Below, piece after piece: positions 7,365 through 17,075 of a stretch of DNA of 64,000 bases; position 1 is the first letter of the stretch, and each line of letters opens with the position of its first letter. Under the pieces are notes generated by a model. That model was given only the letters and a program-made list of their open reading frames with translations, searched no databases and had not been told where the DNA came from. Source of the DNA: Glycomyces paridis (GTDB taxonomy: Bacteria > Actinomycetota > Actinomycetes > Mycobacteriales > Micromonosporaceae); the NCBI RefSeq assembly GCF_004912155.1, contig NZ_STGX01000024.1, forward strand, positions 33,323 through 97,322, in the 5' to 3' direction. A program made the translations under genes and the position numbers.

Positions 7365-9785
7365 ATGTCCCGTAAAGCCCGGCCGCGCACCAGTCGACTC
7401 CCCATCCGCATGCAGCTCATGCTGCCCATCGCGGCAGCGCTCATGGGGATGCTGGTCCTCGGGCTTTTCCAGACCGTCAGCGTCTGGGACGAGTACCAGG
7501 ACGCGACGGACGCCGAGGTGCTCGCCGAACTCTCCGCGGGCCTGAACCGCGCCCTCGAAGCCCACCGGGCCGAGGCCGGGCCCCTCGTCGGCACCGTCAT
7601 CGACGGCGGCGGCGGCCAGTTCGACGCCGCGGTCGCCCGCCGCGAGACCGACGCGGCCTTCCGCGACCTGGAGTCGATCGCCGACGCCGCCGCGGCCCGC
7701 TTCCCCGACCTCGAAGACGACCTCGACCAGCTCTTCGCCGACGTCGCCGACCTGGAGACGGCCCGCGCGGCCTTCGACTCGCTCGCCTCCGGCGACGCCG
7801 ACTTCGGCGACGAGGAGGTCGAGTCGGGCTACGGCGTCTACCGCGACGTGGCCGACCAGGTCGTCAGCGTCGCCTCGATCCTGCCCCGCCTGGTCGACGA
7901 CGCGCAGGTCTCCTCCCACCTCGACTCGCTCGCCGCGGTCATGCAGGCCAGCCGGATCGCCGCCGAGATCCAGTTCACCGTCAGCGCCGACCTCGCCATC
8001 CTCGCCCAGGACGGGTCGCTGTCGGTCGGCAAGGAGACCCTCGGGACCGTCTCCTACCTCTCGGGGTCCTTCGACCGCCAGATCGTGGAGTTCCAGGCCA
8101 ACGCCTCGGCCGAGACCAGCGCCGTCTACAAGCGCACCTCGGAGTCCGACGAGGCCCGCGCCGCCCGCGAGGCCCTCGGCGTCTACCTGCGCGGCAACAT
8201 CCCCTCGATCTCCCCCGACGACTTCCTCACCTCCCAGGGCGCGATCGTGGCCTCCCTGGACACGACGCAGGGCTCCATCATCGACGCACTCTACGAGGAC
8301 GTCGAGGCGATGCGCGACGCCTCCTCGCGGACCCTGCTGACGACGCTCGCGCTGGTGCTCGTGTTGGCGCTGACGGCGATCATCTCCGCGGCGATGCTGG
8401 CGCGGCGCATCAGCCTCCGCGTCGACGGCGTCCGCGAAGCGACCCTGACCGCCGCCTACGACACACTGCCCAAGACCGTGGCCGCGGTGTCCCAGGCGGG
8501 CAACGCCGACGAGGTGGACCGGCTGCTCCAGGCCGCGAAGCGCCAGACGATCATGGCGACCGACTCGCGCTACGCCGACGAGCTCGACTCCCTCGCCGAG
8601 GCCTTCAGCGCCGCCCACCACCAGGCCCTGCGCCAGACGGCGAACCAGGCGCTGCTGCGCATCGACGTCGAGGCGATGATGAAGACCCTCGCCCGCCGCG
8701 GGCAGAGCCTCATCCGCCGCCAGCAGCAGGTCATGGAGGCGCTCGTGGAGGGCGCGCCGGGCCAGGCCGTCCCCGACGAGTGGCGCAGCGTCTACCACCT
8801 GCTGGCCCGTATGCGCCGCAACGAGGAGAACCTGCTCCTGCTCGCCGGCGGCGACCCTCAGCGCCGCTACAGCCACCCCGCGGGACTGGAGGCGATCGTC
8901 CGCGACGCCGTGGCCGAGATCGAGGACGCCGGGCGCGTCGTGGTCGAGAACCCGGTGGCCGCCCGCCTGGAGACCAAGCCCGCCGGGGACCTCGTGCGCA
9001 TCCTCGCCGAGCTGCTCGACAACGCCGCGGCCTACTCGCCGCCGACGCAGTCGGTGCGGGTGACCTCGCGGCGCACCGGCTCGGAGATCGTCATCTCGAT
9101 CGCCGACGACGGCATCGGCCTCGCGCCCGAGCCGATGGCGGCGATCAACCGGCGCCTCGCCGAGCCGACCCAGCTGAACTCGGAGCTGACGGCGACCATG
9201 GGCCTGCTCGTGGTCGGCCGCCTCGCCGCCGAGCACTCGATCAGCGTGCAGCTGCACTCGACGATGGGCAAGGGGACGCTCGCGCTGGTGCGCATCCCGG
9301 CGAGCGCGCACGCCGAGGACCCGGTGGGCCTGTCCCCGGACTCCGTGGGCGGTTCGGCCGCGCGCCGGGCGCTCTCGGCGACCGCCGCGAACCTGCCGGT
9401 GACCGGCACGGGCGCGGAGGGCTCGGCGCAGGGCTCGGTCGAACCGATCGTCCCGCGCCCGCGCAAGGCCGGGACCACCCCGGAACCACGCCCTGTCGCC
9501 GGAGGAACACTCAACGGCGCCAACGGCTCCCGGCCCACTGCGGGACCGGGCCCCGAGACGCTGGATGTTACCTTCAGGAAGGTGAACCGAGCACTCGAAA
9601 CCACAGGCAGGGTCAACGGCGCCGAACTGCCCCGTCGCGCGCCGGGCACCCGCCTGCTCCCCGGCTCCGTTCCCGCCCCTCGCCCCGGCGGCGGAGCCGA
9701 CCTCGATCCGGCCGAGATCCGGGACCGGCTCGCCGGTTTCGCCTCAGGCATCGCGGCGGCCGCCGCACATGAACAACGCCAATAG
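7365..9785 (+). CDS. Nitrate/nitrite-sensor-type histidine kinase (conservon CvnA-like)
   Basis: An 806-residue membrane kinase. A first membrane helix (about 18-38) is followed by a large extracytoplasmic helical domain typical of NIT sensors (about 45-320), a second membrane helix (325-348), a helical linker, and the catalytic part. The phosphoacceptor region reads [19 protein letters not shown] (His near 478), as in actinomycete CvnA kinases. The ATPase has the N-box [11 protein letters not shown] near 548 and DDGIGL. A long Pro/Gly-rich tail of about 150 residues follows. The roadblock gene comes 11 bp later. In typical conservons a DUF742 and a small GTPase gene follow; here they do not. 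The true ligand is not shown by the sequence. Confidence 0.85.
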   Translation: MSRKARPRTSRLPIRMQLMLPIAAALMGMLVLGLFQTVSVWDEYQDATDAEVLAELSAGLNRALEAHRAEAGPLVGTVIDGGGGQFDAAVARRETDAAFRDLESIADAAAARFPDLEDDLDQLFADVADLETARAAFDSLASGDADFGDEEVESGYGVYRDVADQVVSVASILPRLVDDAQVSSHLDSLAAVMQASRIAAEIQFTVSADLAILAQDGSLSVGKETLGTVSYLSGSFDRQIVEFQANASAETSAVYKRTSESDEARAAREALGVYLRGNIPSISPDDFLTSQGAIVASLDTTQGSIIDALYEDVEAMRDASSRTLLTTLALVLVLALTAIISAAMLARRISLRVDGVREATLTAAYDTLPKTVAAVSQAGNADEVDRLLQAAKRQTIMATDSRYADELDSLAEAFSAAHHQALRQTANQALLRIDVEAMMKTLARRGQSLIRRQQQVMEALVEGAPGQAVPDEWRSVYHLLARMRRNEENLLLLAGGDPQRRYSHPAGLEAIVRDAVAEIEDAGRVVVENPVAARLETKPAGDLVRILAELLDNAAAYSPPTQSVRVTSRRTGSEIVISIADDGIGLAPEPMAAINRRLAEPTQLNSELTATMGLLVVGRLAAEHSISVQLHSTMGKGTLALVRIPASAHAEDPVGLSPDSVGGSAARRALSATAANLPVTGTGAEGSAQGSVEPIVPRPRKAGTTPEPRPVAGGTLNGANGSRPTAGPGPETLDVTFRKVNRALETTGRVNGAELPRRAPGTRLLPGSVPAPRPGGGADLDPAEIRDRLAGFASGIAAAAAHEQRQ

Positions 9786-9796
9786 AAAGCAGCGAG

Positions 9797-10201
9797 ATGG
9801 ATAGCAAGGACAAGAACGTCGGTGAACTCGACTGGCTCCTGACCTCCTTCGTGGAGAAGGTCCCGGACGTCTCCGAGGCGCTCACGGTGTCCGTCGACGG
9901 CCTCGCCATCGCCGCCTCCCGGGGTCTGTCGACCGACCGGGCCGACCAGCTCGCCGCGATCACCTCGGGTCTCGCGAGCCTGACGACCGGTGCGGCGAAG
10001 GTGCTCGACGCCGGCCGGATCCGCCAGTCGGTCATCGACATGGACGAGGGCGTCCTGCTGCTCATGGCCGTCGGCGACCGCGCCCAGCTCGCGGTCCTCG
10101 CCAACGCCGGCTGCGACCTCGGACAGGTCGGCTACGAGACGGCCCTCCTGGTCAAGCGCGTGTACGCGGCCCTGGAACCCGACGCCCGCGGCGGTATCTG
10201 A
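9797..10201 (+). CDS. Roadblock/LC7 domain protein (CvnB-like)
   Basis: 134 residues, a single roadblock/LC7 fold. The pattern [34 protein letters not shown], then [20 protein letters not shown], is characteristic of the bacterial family that partners NIT-type kinases and MglA/Ras-like GTPases. It is probably an adaptor at the inner membrane beside the kinase encoded 11 bp upstream. The next gene is cytochrome oxidase, so the GTPase partner must be encoded elsewhere or be absent. Confidence 0.88.
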   Translation: MDSKDKNVGELDWLLTSFVEKVPDVSEALTVSVDGLAIAASRGLSTDRADQLAAITSGLASLTTGAAKVLDAGRIRQSVIDMDEGVLLLMAVGDRAQLAVLANAGCDLGQVGYETALLVKRVYAALEPDARGGI

Positions 10202-10425
10202 ACCGCTGGGACATTGCTCACCCGCGCGCGGGCACGCCCTCGGACGTACCGCGCGCGGCGCCCCTCCCCTATGCCCGGTCGCTCGGTCGACCTGGGAGTA
10301 CCACTGAAAACGCAGTAGGCGGTCACGCACCGCCACGCCGCTTCCGCAACGCCCCTCCGCACTGGCGGCCGTTCGCGGAGCTATGCTGCGTTCGCTACCT
10401 GGAAAACGAATCTGGAGGCCCACAG

Positions 10426-12102
10426 GTGACCACGGTTGAGCCCAAGCTGGAGCCAACGCCTGTCGTCGCGCGGCCGTGGCCGGTGCGCCGCGAGCCGAAC
10501 GGCTCCTGGCTCGCCCGCACACTCCGAACGACCGACGCCAAGCAGATCGGCCTGCTCTATTTCGTCACGTCGTTCGCGTTCTTCGCCATCGGCGGCGTGC
10601 TCGCGCTGCTGATCCGCGCGGAGCTGTTCCAGCCGGGACTCCAGATCGTGTCCTCCGAGCAGTTCAACCAGCTGTTCACGATGCACGGCACCATCATGCT
10701 GCTCATGTTCGCGACCCCGATCGTGTTCGCGTTCGGCAACTACCTGGTGCCGCTCCAGATCGGCGCGCCCGACGTGGCGTTCCCGCGATTGAACGCGTTC
10801 GCCTACTGGCTGTACCTGCTCGGCTCGCTCCTGGCGGTCTCGGGCTTCATCACCCCCGGCGGCGCGGCGTCCTTCGGCTGGTTCGCCTACCAGCCCCTGT
10901 CGAACGCGGTGAACTCCCCGGGGATCGGCGCGGACATGTGGTTCGTGGGCCTGACCATCTCGGGTCTGGGCACCATCCTCGGCGCGGTCAACATGATCAC
11001 CACGATCGTGACGATGCGCGCCCCGGGCATGCTCATGTTCCGGATGCCGATCTTCACCTGGAACATCCTCATCACGAGCCTCCTGGTGATCCTGGTCTTC
11101 CCGATCCTGGCCGCGGCGCTCCTCGCCGTCATGGCCGACCGCCAGTTGGGCGCGCACGTCTTCGACTCCGAGACCGGCGGCGCGATCCTGTGGCAGCACC
11201 TGTTCTGGTTCTTCGGGCACCCCGAGGTGTACATCGTGGCGCTGCCGTTCTTCGGCATCGTCTCCGAGATCTTCCCGGTCTTCAGCCGCAAGCCGATCTT
11301 CGGCTACAAGACCCTGGTCGCCGCGACGCTGGCGATCGCGGGCCTGTCGATGGCGGTGTGGGCCCACCACATGTACGCCACCGGTTCGGTCATGCTGCCG
11401 TTCTTCTCGCTCATGACCTTCCTCATCGCGGTCCCCACGGGCGTCAAGTTCTTCAACTGGATCGGCACCATGTGGAAGGGGCAGTTGACCTTCGAGACGC
11501 CGATGCTGTTCAGCATCGGCTTCCTGGTGACGTTCCTCCTCGGCGGCCTCTCGGGCGTACTGCTCGCGAGCCCCCCGGTCGACTTCCACGTCTCGGACTC
11601 CTACTTCGTGGTGGCGCACTTCCACTACGTCCTGTTCGGCACCATCGTGTTCGCCGTCTACGCGGGCGTGTACTTCTGGTTCCCGAAGGTCTCGGGCCGC
11701 ATGTACGACGAGCGGCTGGGCAAGGTGCACTTCTGGCTGACGTTCATCGGCTTCCACACCACGTTCCTCGTCCAGCACTGGCTCGGCGCGGAGGGCATGC
11801 CCCGCCGCTACGCCGACTACCTGAAGACCGACGACTTCACGACGCTGAACATGATCTCGACGATCGGCGCGTTCGTGCTGGGCCTGTCGACGCTGCCGTT
11901 CATCTGGAACCTGTTCAAGTCCTGGAAGGCCGGGCGCGTGGTCGAGACGAACGACCCGTGGGGCTACGGCGGCTCGCTCGAATGGGCGACCAGTTGCCCG
12001 CCGCCGCTGCGCAACTTCGACCGCCTCCCGCGCATCCGCTCCGAGCGCCCCGTCTTCGACGAGAAGTGGGGCCATCTGGTGAAGGAAGTCAAGGGTCACT
12101 GA
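10426..12102 (+). CDS. ctaD: Cytochrome c oxidase subunit I (aa3 type)
   Basis: A 558-residue, 12-helix catalytic subunit of the terminal oxidase, reducing O2 to water and pumping protons. Visible ligands: MHGTIML near 85 (haem a His), GHPEVYI near 264 (CuB His, cross-linked Tyr, and the A-family gating Glu), WAHHMYATG near 311 (two CuB His), and [10 protein letters not shown] near 395 (haem a3 and haem a His). The D-channel pattern [14 protein letters not shown] is intact. The GTG start follows GGAGG at a good distance. It stands alone here; subunits II and III are not adjacent. The 224 bp before it show no convincing promoter. Confidence 0.96.
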   Translation: MTTVEPKLEPTPVVARPWPVRREPNGSWLARTLRTTDAKQIGLLYFVTSFAFFAIGGVLALLIRAELFQPGLQIVSSEQFNQLFTMHGTIMLLMFATPIVFAFGNYLVPLQIGAPDVAFPRLNAFAYWLYLLGSLLAVSGFITPGGAASFGWFAYQPLSNAVNSPGIGADMWFVGLTISGLGTILGAVNMITTIVTMRAPGMLMFRMPIFTWNILITSLLVILVFPILAAALLAVMADRQLGAHVFDSETGGAILWQHLFWFFGHPEVYIVALPFFGIVSEIFPVFSRKPIFGYKTLVAATLAIAGLSMAVWAHHMYATGSVMLPFFSLMTFLIAVPTGVKFFNWIGTMWKGQLTFETPMLFSIGFLVTFLLGGLSGVLLASPPVDFHVSDSYFVVAHFHYVLFGTIVFAVYAGVYFWFPKVSGRMYDERLGKVHFWLTFIGFHTTFLVQHWLGAEGMPRRYADYLKTDDFTTLNMISTIGAFVLGLSTLPFIWNLFKSWKAGRVVETNDPWGYGGSLEWATSCPPPLRNFDRLPRIRSERPVFDEKWGHLVKEVKGH

Positions 12103-12117
12103 CCCCGCTGCGACATG

Positions 12118-12150
12118 AACGGCCCGGGAGGGGAGCCTCCCGGGCCGTTT
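12118..12150 (+). terminator. Terminator after ctaD
   Basis: A perfect 14-bp stem, AACGGCCCGGGAGG (12118-12131) with its complement (12136-12149), loop GGAG, followed by TTT. Confidence 0.8.
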
Positions 12151-12207
12151 CCCTGTCCGCCGCGGGCGGTTCGGGCCCCTTCGACCGGGTCGCGGCCTCC
12201 CCGCGGC

Positions 12208-12244
12208 TTGAAGCGGTGCGCGAATGCCAATAGGATCGGAGACA
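12208..12244 (+). promoter_or_regulatory. Promoter giving a leaderless pncA message
   Basis: -35 TTGAAG (12208-12213), 17 bp, -10 TAGGAT (12231-12236). The expected start of transcription falls on or next to the A of the ATG at 12244. Confidence 0.6.
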
Positions 12245-12798
12245 TGAGCCGGGCATTGATCGTGGTGGACGTCCAGAACGACTTCTGTGAGGGCGGGTCG
12301 CTGCCCGTCGCGGGCGGCGCGGCCGTGGCCGCGGCGGTCACCTCGCTCATCGGCGCCGAACCCGAACGCTGGGACCACGTGGTCGCGACCCGCGACTGGC
12401 ACATCGACCCCGGCCCGCACTTCTCGGCCGAACCGGACTTCCGCGACTCCTGGCCCCCGCACTGCGTGGTCGGCACGCCCGGCGCGGGCTTCCACCCCGA
12501 CTTCGACCACTCGCTGGCCGAGGCCGTCTTCGACAAGGGCGCCTACGAGGCCGCGTACTCGGGTTTCGAGGGCTCGGCGGGCGAGACGGGCCTGCACGCG
12601 TGGCTGCGCGAGCACGGCGTCGACGCGGTCGACGTCGTCGGCATCGCCACCGACCACTGCGTGCGGGCCACGGCGCTCGACGCGGTCGCCGAGGGCTACG
12701 CGACGACGGTGCTGCTCGACTACACTGCGGCCGTCGCCGAGGAGACCCGCGCGGCGACCCTGGAGGAGTTCAAGGAGGCCGGCGTGACGGTCGCCTAG
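12244..12798 (+). CDS. pncA: Nicotinamidase (isochorismatase family)
   Basis: 184 residues. It deamidates nicotinamide to nicotinate in the NAD salvage pathway and activates pyrazinamide in relatives. The catalytic triad is visible: Asp9 in VVDVQNDF, Lys near 97 in FDKGAYEAAYSGF, and Cys near 139 in TDHCVRATA. The metal-binding Asp/His set appears as RDWHIDPGPHF. The frame is open further upstream, but homology begins at the ATG at 12244 and the promoter is positioned for a leaderless start there. It is convergent with the membrane protein gene at 12855, with a shared terminator between. Confidence 0.92.
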   Translation: MSRALIVVDVQNDFCEGGSLPVAGGAAVAAAVTSLIGAEPERWDHVVATRDWHIDPGPHFSAEPDFRDSWPPHCVVGTPGAGFHPDFDHSLAEAVFDKGAYEAAYSGFEGSAGETGLHAWLREHGVDAVDVVGIATDHCVRATALDAVAEGYATTVLLDYTAAVAEETRAATLEEFKEAGVTVA

Positions 12799-12804
12799 AC
12801 ACGT

Positions 12805-12845
12805 CGAAGCGCCCCCCGGAAGCACGGCTTCCGGGGGGCGCTTCG
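12805..12845. terminator. Bidirectional terminator between pncA and the sigma operon
   Basis: A perfect 18-bp stem (12805-12822 with 12828-12845) and a 5-nt loop CACGG lie between two converging genes, so it can serve both strands. Confidence 0.85.
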
Positions 12846-12854
12846 CGTTCAGGT

Positions 12855-13682
12855 TCAGGCCTCGGTGACGCTGTAGATGACGATGTGCTCGGACCCGGGC
12901 TCCAGGGTCTCGCCCTCGTCGTCGAGCACCACCGACGCGCACTCCCCGACCTCGCGGTAGACGTCCTCGACACCCGACGCGGTGCAGTCGACGATCACGT
13001 ACGGCGCGGAGGTCTCGTCGCCTTCGTTGCGGATGGTGACCGCGACCTCCCAGCCGCCCTCGATCGCGGTGACGTCGGTGTACACCGTCAGGTCGCCCAC
13101 GACGGACTCGACGGTGTCGTGGACCGGCCCGTCCCCCGGCGTCGGCTCCTCGCCGTCCGGCGTGGGCTGCTCCTCGCACGGCGTCCCCTCCTCCCCGGGG
13201 GTGGGCGTCTCGCCGGAAGGCGTCGCCTCCTCGGTGGGCTGTTCACCGCTGTCGGTGGGCTGCTCGCCGCCCGGAGTGGAGTCGCCTCCGTCGTCCGTGG
13301 GTTGCTCGCCATCGTCGGTGGGCTGCTCGCCGCCCGGAGTGGAGTCGCCTCCGTCGTCCGTGGGCTGTTCGCCGCTGTCGGTCGGCTGCTCGCCGCCGGT
13401 CGGGACCTGGCCGTGGACCGGGTCCTCGGTGCAGCCGCCGGAGGCCCCGGCGGCGGCGGTCTCCAGGGCGGGGTCACCCTGGGCGCCGGCCTGCTGGAGG
13501 GCCCATCCCGCGGGGACGGCCAGGGCCGCCATGGCGATGCCCGCGACCGCGGCCTGGGCGCCGCGGCGGCGGCGCAGGCGCACCCGCAGCTGCCCGGAGG
13601 TGGGCGGCTCGGTCTCGGCGACGGTGCGCTCCTCGTAGCGGTCGAACATGGCGTGCAGGGGGTCTCGTCGCGGGGTGGTCAT
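12855..13682 (-). CDS. Membrane partner of the SigE-family sigma factor, with a Glu-Gln-Pro-Thr repeat stalk
   Basis: 275 residues. A short cytoplasmic N-terminus (LHAMFDRYEERTVAETEPP) leads into a basic stretch RVRLRRRRG and one membrane helix (about 40-63). Outside follows a stalk of about 85 residues built from EQPTDDG and DSTPGG units, then a compact domain of about 90 residues with three Cys, resembling a DUF4352-like beta domain (VTIRNEGDE). Its ATG overlaps the sigma factor stop (ATGA), so the partners are coupled. A role as anti-sigma factor or sensor is inferred from this arrangement and from the second pair at 14.4-16.1 kb; no zinc motif of classical anti-sigma factors is present. 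Confidence 0.75.
   Translation of the reverse strand: MTTPRRDPLHAMFDRYEERTVAETEPPTSGQLRVRLRRRRGAQAAVAGIAMAALAVPAGWALQQAGAQGDPALETAAAGASGGCTEDPVHGQVPTGGEQPTDSGEQPTDDGGDSTPGGEQPTDDGEQPTDDGGDSTPGGEQPTDSGEQPTEEATPSGETPTPGEEGTPCEEQPTPDGEEPTPGDGPVHDTVESVVGDLTVYTDVTAIEGGWEVAVTIRNEGDETSAPYVIVDCTASGVEDVYREVGECASVVLDDEGETLEPGSEHIVIYSVTEA
13251..13364. repeat. 63-bp period tandem repeat inside the stalk gene
   Basis: A 51-bp identical segment occurs at 13251-13301 and again at 13314-13364. It encodes a 21-residue unit of the EQPTDDG/DSTPGG type. Shorter related units flank it (13230-13395). Copy number is likely to vary between strains. Confidence 0.85.
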
Positions 13683-14227
13683 CGCTGCTCCTCGTATTCC
13701 TCGATGCGGAGGCGCTCGGCGAGCGCCGCCTTTCCTCTGGTGAGCCAGGAGCGGACGGTCGACTCGGCCACGCCCTCCTGCTCGGCGATCGCGGCGGTCG
13801 TCATCCCCGCCATGTAGCGCAGGATCACCGCCTTGCGATGGCGAACGTTCAACTGCGCTAGCGCGTACTCCAAGTCGATCCGATCGGGCTGCGGCCCTTC
13901 GGCACTCGCCTGCCGCTGCGTGCGCAGCAGCCGCCGCAGCACCGCGCCCCGGCGCAGCTTCGAGGTCGCCAGGTTCCAGGCGACCCGTCGCACCCACGTG
14001 GCGGGGTTGTCGTAGGCGCTGATGGTCTTCCAACGCGCCAGCGCCCGCGTGAACGCCTCCGCGACCAGGTCCTCCGCCTCGGCGAGGTCCCCCACGTACG
14101 CGCGGATCTGCGCGGTGATCTGCCCGACGTTCGCGGCGTAGAACCCGTCGAAGTCGGCCCCGGCCGCGGAGGACACGGCCGAAAAGTGAGACACAGTGGA
14201 CTGTCGGTCCATCGGTCTGGCGGTCAT
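13679..14227 (-). CDS. SigE-family RNA polymerase sigma factor (ECF type), first
   Basis: 182 residues. Region 2 is DFDGFYAANVGQ to EAEDLVAEAFTRALARW with the core-binding pattern; region 4 is LNVRHRKAVILRYMAGM, then IAEQEGVAESTVRSWLTRGKAAL, a helix-turn-helix for -35 recognition. The frame is open upstream, but the ATG at 14227 has AGGAA before it and fits the family length. The downstream membrane partner is translationally coupled. It is closely related to the second sigma factor at 15528-16109. Confidence 0.88.
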   Translation of the reverse strand: MTARPMDRQSTVSHFSAVSSAAGADFDGFYAANVGQITAQIRAYVGDLAEAEDLVAEAFTRALARWKTISAYDNPATWVRRVAWNLATSKLRRGAVLRRLLRTQRQASAEGPQPDRIDLEYALAQLNVRHRKAVILRYMAGMTTAAIAEQEGVAESTVRSWLTRGKAALAERLRIEEYEEQR

Positions 14228-14360
14228 CCGGTTCCTTTCCTCACGGGATCGGCACCCAGTCCGTCCGATCGCACCCCCCACACGAACGCCGCCGCGAAAA
14301 TGACGCACCGCCGAACAGGATTTTTCAACGCGTCCCGATCATCCCCCGGGCGACACGGAA

Positions 14361-14389
14361 GGCCCCGGACGGCAGTGCCGTCCGGGGCC
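14361..14389 (-). terminator. Terminator after the second sigma pair
   Basis: A 12-bp stem (14361-14372 with 14378-14389) and 5-nt loop, 15 bp downstream of the stop of the gene at 14404-15528. Confidence 0.75.
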
Positions 14390-14403
14390 CGCAGGGATCG
14401 CCG

Positions 14404-15528
14404 CTACAACAGGCCCCTCAGTTCCGCGATCATGGAGTGCTTGTTATAGCTGCCGTACAGGCCGTGTACCAGGCCGCTGTCGACCTCGACGGGTGCGACC
14501 GCCATCGCGAAGAGGGTCACCCCGTAGTGGAGCTCCATCGGTTCGTCCACGACCAACGTCCATGAGGAAGTCCACGCTTCGCCCGGCTCCAGCGGACCGA
14601 CCTCCAGCAGCACCGGGTCGTCACCGCACTCCGGCAGTTCCACTCCGTCGAGCCACATCTGCTGGTTGCCGCAGAGCAGCAGCTCGGTCGCGGCCGTGGC
14701 CTGCTCGCCGGTGTTCTCCACCTCGGCGGTCACCGCCCAGGTGCCGTCAGGGTCCTCCACTCGATGGAAGCCGAACGACAGATCAGCCGGCGGCGCCTCA
14801 GGGACTTCGAGCTCCACCCGCGGCTCGGCGTCGAAGGGCCGGAGCCGCACGAACCGGGTCAGATCCTGGTCCTCCGAGTACTCGGAGAGCGGCGGCTCCA
14901 TGAGCACCACCACACCGTAGGCGGGATCCACCGCGATGTTCGCTAGGGCCGCACCGGCCTCGACGGAGGTCAGCAGCCGATCGGCGACCGCCCAGCCGCC
15001 GGCGCCGTCCGGCTCGATCACCAAGACCTGACTCGCCTCGGGACCGTCACTCCAGCATCGGACCAACGCCACCGCCGATGCCGGACCGCCCTCCTCCAGC
15101 GGCGCATGGATCACCTTGACCAGCGTCGGCCCATCGGGCGGGAACTCGCCCGCCTCCTCGTACGGGACAATGCCGGGATTGCCGTCGGCTCCACCCGCCA
15201 GTGTCACCGGACCCTCGCCCCGACACGTCCCGTGTCCCTCCGCATAGAAGCTGGGCAAGTCGATCGAAGCGTCGACCAGATCCCCGTAGGTGGCCAGCGG
15301 CGCCGGGTCGGCGGGCGGTGGCTCCTCCCCCGCGAAGGGCTGGAGCAGCCACACGGCGGGCGCGGCGACGAGGACCGCCGTCGCCGCGGCGGCCGCGCCG
15401 CGAAGGGCACGGCGGCGGCGCACCCGGCGGCGCAGCATCGCGGTGGCGGGCGGGTCGGCCATGACGGCGGCCGCGTCGGCGAGGTCGGCGAACGCCTGGT
15501 CGAGGCGATGGTGCTCGGGCGTGCTCAT
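14404..15528 (-). CDS. Membrane partner of the second SigE-family sigma factor
   Basis: 374 residues. A cytoplasmic helix (LDQAFADLADAAAVMADPPA), basic RRRVRRRRALRG, one membrane helix (about 44-66), then a large extracellular domain that ends with a beta-rich segment (WAVTAEVENTGEQATAATELLLCG) similar in plan to the end of the partner at 12855-13682. The four or more extracellular Cys could form disulphides. The ATG at 15528 overlaps the sigma stop (TGATG) and has AGGGA 6 nt upstream; a GTG three bases earlier is the alternative. An anti-sigma or sensory role is inferred from this coupling. Confidence 0.75.
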   Translation of the reverse strand: MSTPEHHRLDQAFADLADAAAVMADPPATAMLRRRVRRRRALRGAAAAATAVLVAAPAVWLLQPFAGEEPPPADPAPLATYGDLVDASIDLPSFYAEGHGTCRGEGPVTLAGGADGNPGIVPYEEAGEFPPDGPTLVKVIHAPLEEGGPASAVALVRCWSDGPEASQVLVIEPDGAGGWAVADRLLTSVEAGAALANIAVDPAYGVVVLMEPPLSEYSEDQDLTRFVRLRPFDAEPRVELEVPEAPPADLSFGFHRVEDPDGTWAVTAEVENTGEQATAATELLLCGNQQMWLDGVELPECGDDPVLLEVGPLEPGEAWTSSWTLVVDEPMELHYGVTLFAMAVAPVEVDSGLVHGLYGSYNKHSMIAELRGLL

Positions 15529-16109
15529 CACAGGTCCCTCTCGAAGTCGAAGTGGAGGCGCTCGGCCACGGCCTTCTTGCCCCGGGTGAGCCAGGAGCGG
15601 ACGGTCGCCTCGGCGACCCCCTCCTGGGCGGCGATCTCGGCGGCCGTCATCTGCGCCATGTAGCGCAGGATCAAGGCCTTGCGGTGCCGGTCGCCGATCC
15701 CTGCGAGCGCCTTGACCAGGTCGACCCGGTCGCCGTCAGGCCCCTCGGCGGCCGGAACCTCCCGTTGGCGCCGCAGGAAGCGCTGCGCGACGGTACGCCT
15801 GCGCAGGTGGCTCGTGGCGAGGTTCCAGGCGACGTGGCGGACCCAGGCGACCGGGTGCTCGTACCCCCGGACCTGCTTCCAGCGGGCCAGCGCACGGCAG
15901 AAGGCCTCGGCCACGAGGTCCTCCGCCTCGGCGAAGTCGCCCGTATAGGCGTAGACCTGGCCGGTGAGGGCCCGGACGTTCGCGGCGTAGAACTCGTCGA
16001 AGTCGGCGTGGCGGTCGGTTCGGGGGGATCCGCCCGCCGTCGCAGCGGGCGGATCGGCATCGCAAAGGCGCGCCAAGCGGACTCCTCGGGTAGGGGTCGG
16101 ATGTGCCAT
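15528..16109 (-). CDS. SigE-family RNA polymerase sigma factor (ECF type), second
   Basis: 193 residues, strongly similar to the protein at 13679-14227: DFDEFYAANVRALTGQVYAYTGDFAEAEDLVAEAF for region 2 and IGDRHRKALILRYMAQM with EGVAEATVRSWLTRGKKAV for region 4. Each sigma factor is followed by a membrane protein with an identical overlap style, so the two cassettes look like a tandem duplication that has since diverged. The first 30 residues are poorly conserved and a later start is possible. Confidence 0.88.
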   Translation of the reverse strand: MAHPTPTRGVRLARLCDADPPAATAGGSPRTDRHADFDEFYAANVRALTGQVYAYTGDFAEAEDLVAEAFCRALARWKQVRGYEHPVAWVRHVAWNLATSHLRRRTVAQRFLRRQREVPAAEGPDGDRVDLVKALAGIGDRHRKALILRYMAQMTAAEIAAQEGVAEATVRSWLTRGKKAVAERLHFDFERDL

Positions 16110-16173
16110 ACCCGCTTACACGCGGCGGCCGCCCGAGCTGACGCAGCCCGATGCGCAGGAATCCGCGGCGGCG

Positions 16174-16941
16174 CTACTTGCCGTAGCGGCGGTCGCGGGT
16201 GGCGAAGGAGCGGACGGCGCGGAGGAAGTCGACGCGGCGGAAGTCGGGCCAGTTGGAGTCGCAGAAGTAGAACTCGGAGTAGGCCGACTGCCACAGCAGG
16301 AACCCGGAGATGCGCTGCTCGCCGGAAGTGCGGATGACCAGGTCGGGGTCGGGCTGGCCGGTCATGTAGAGGTGGCGGGCGATGGAGTCGGCGTCGAGGG
16401 CGTCGGCGGCCTCCTCCAGGCTGGCGCCGGCGGCGGCCTGCTCGTGCATGAAGGAGCGCACGGCGTCGGCGATCTCGCGCTGGCCGCCGTAGCAGACGGC
16501 GAGGTTGACCTGCATGCCGAGTTTGTCGGCGGTGCGCTGCTGGGCGCGTTTGAGGGCGGCCTGGTGCTCCTCGGGGAGGAGGTCGAGGGCGCCGACCATG
16601 CGCAGCTGCCAGGGCTGGTCGTCGTCGGCGAGCTCGCCGGCGAGCTCGTCGATGATGTCGAGGAGGGGGTCGAGCTGGTCTTTGGGGCGGGTGAGGTTCT
16701 CGGTGGAGAGGAGCCAGATGGTGACGTGCTCGACGCCGAGCTCGTCGCACCAGCCGAGGAACCGCTCGATGTGCCGGGCGCCGGCGCGGTGGCCGTCGTT
16801 GGGGTCGGTGAGCCCCATGTCGCGGGCCCAGCGCCGGTTGCCGTCGACCATGACGCCGATGTGCCTGGGCAGGGGCTGGCCGGTCAGCTCGCGTGCGAGC
16901 CGACGCTCGTAGATCCGGTAAAGCAGGTTCGAGATCGCCAC
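16174..16941 (-). CDS. uppS: Isoprenyl (undecaprenyl) diphosphate synthase, cis type
   Basis: 255 residues. It adds isopentenyl units to a prenyl diphosphate to give the lipid carrier for cell-wall and glycan synthesis. The signature HIGVMVDGNRRWARD has the catalytic Asp near 33. WLLSTENLTRP and the C-terminal PDPDLVIRTSGEQRISGFLLWQ, SEFYF and WPDFRRVDFLRAVRSF blocks are intact. GTG 16941 is chosen because homology begins a few residues later; a longer open frame upstream has no family match. A TACAAT box (16955-16950) lies 8 bp before the GTG, so the transcript may be leaderless. Actinomycetes often carry two or three such enzymes with different chain lengths. Confidence 0.93.
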   Translation of the reverse strand: MAISNLLYRIYERRLARELTGQPLPRHIGVMVDGNRRWARDMGLTDPNDGHRAGARHIERFLGWCDELGVEHVTIWLLSTENLTRPKDQLDPLLDIIDELAGELADDDQPWQLRMVGALDLLPEEHQAALKRAQQRTADKLGMQVNLAVCYGGQREIADAVRSFMHEQAAAGASLEEAADALDADSIARHLYMTGQPDPDLVIRTSGEQRISGFLLWQSAYSEFYFCDSNWPDFRRVDFLRAVRSFATRDRRYGK

Positions 16942-17075
16942 AACCGGCAATTGTAGGCTCCCCGCGTTCGGGGCTCGCAGGCTTCGCCCGGTGGCGGCCC
17001 GCGCACGGCGGGGCCGGGGCGTCCGCCGCCCCGGCCCCGATTTGTTGTGATTCGCGTTCTCGTTGCGCCCCTGGG

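Noticed and set aside
12096..12536. Minus-strand frame opposite pncA
   Set aside because: Would run through the ctaD terminator and pncA promoter; no family.
10381..13179. Long minus-strand frame (932 codons) opposite ctaD and pncA
   Set aside because: Same effect of codon bias. It covers two well-supported genes and two terminators, and lacks any family motif.
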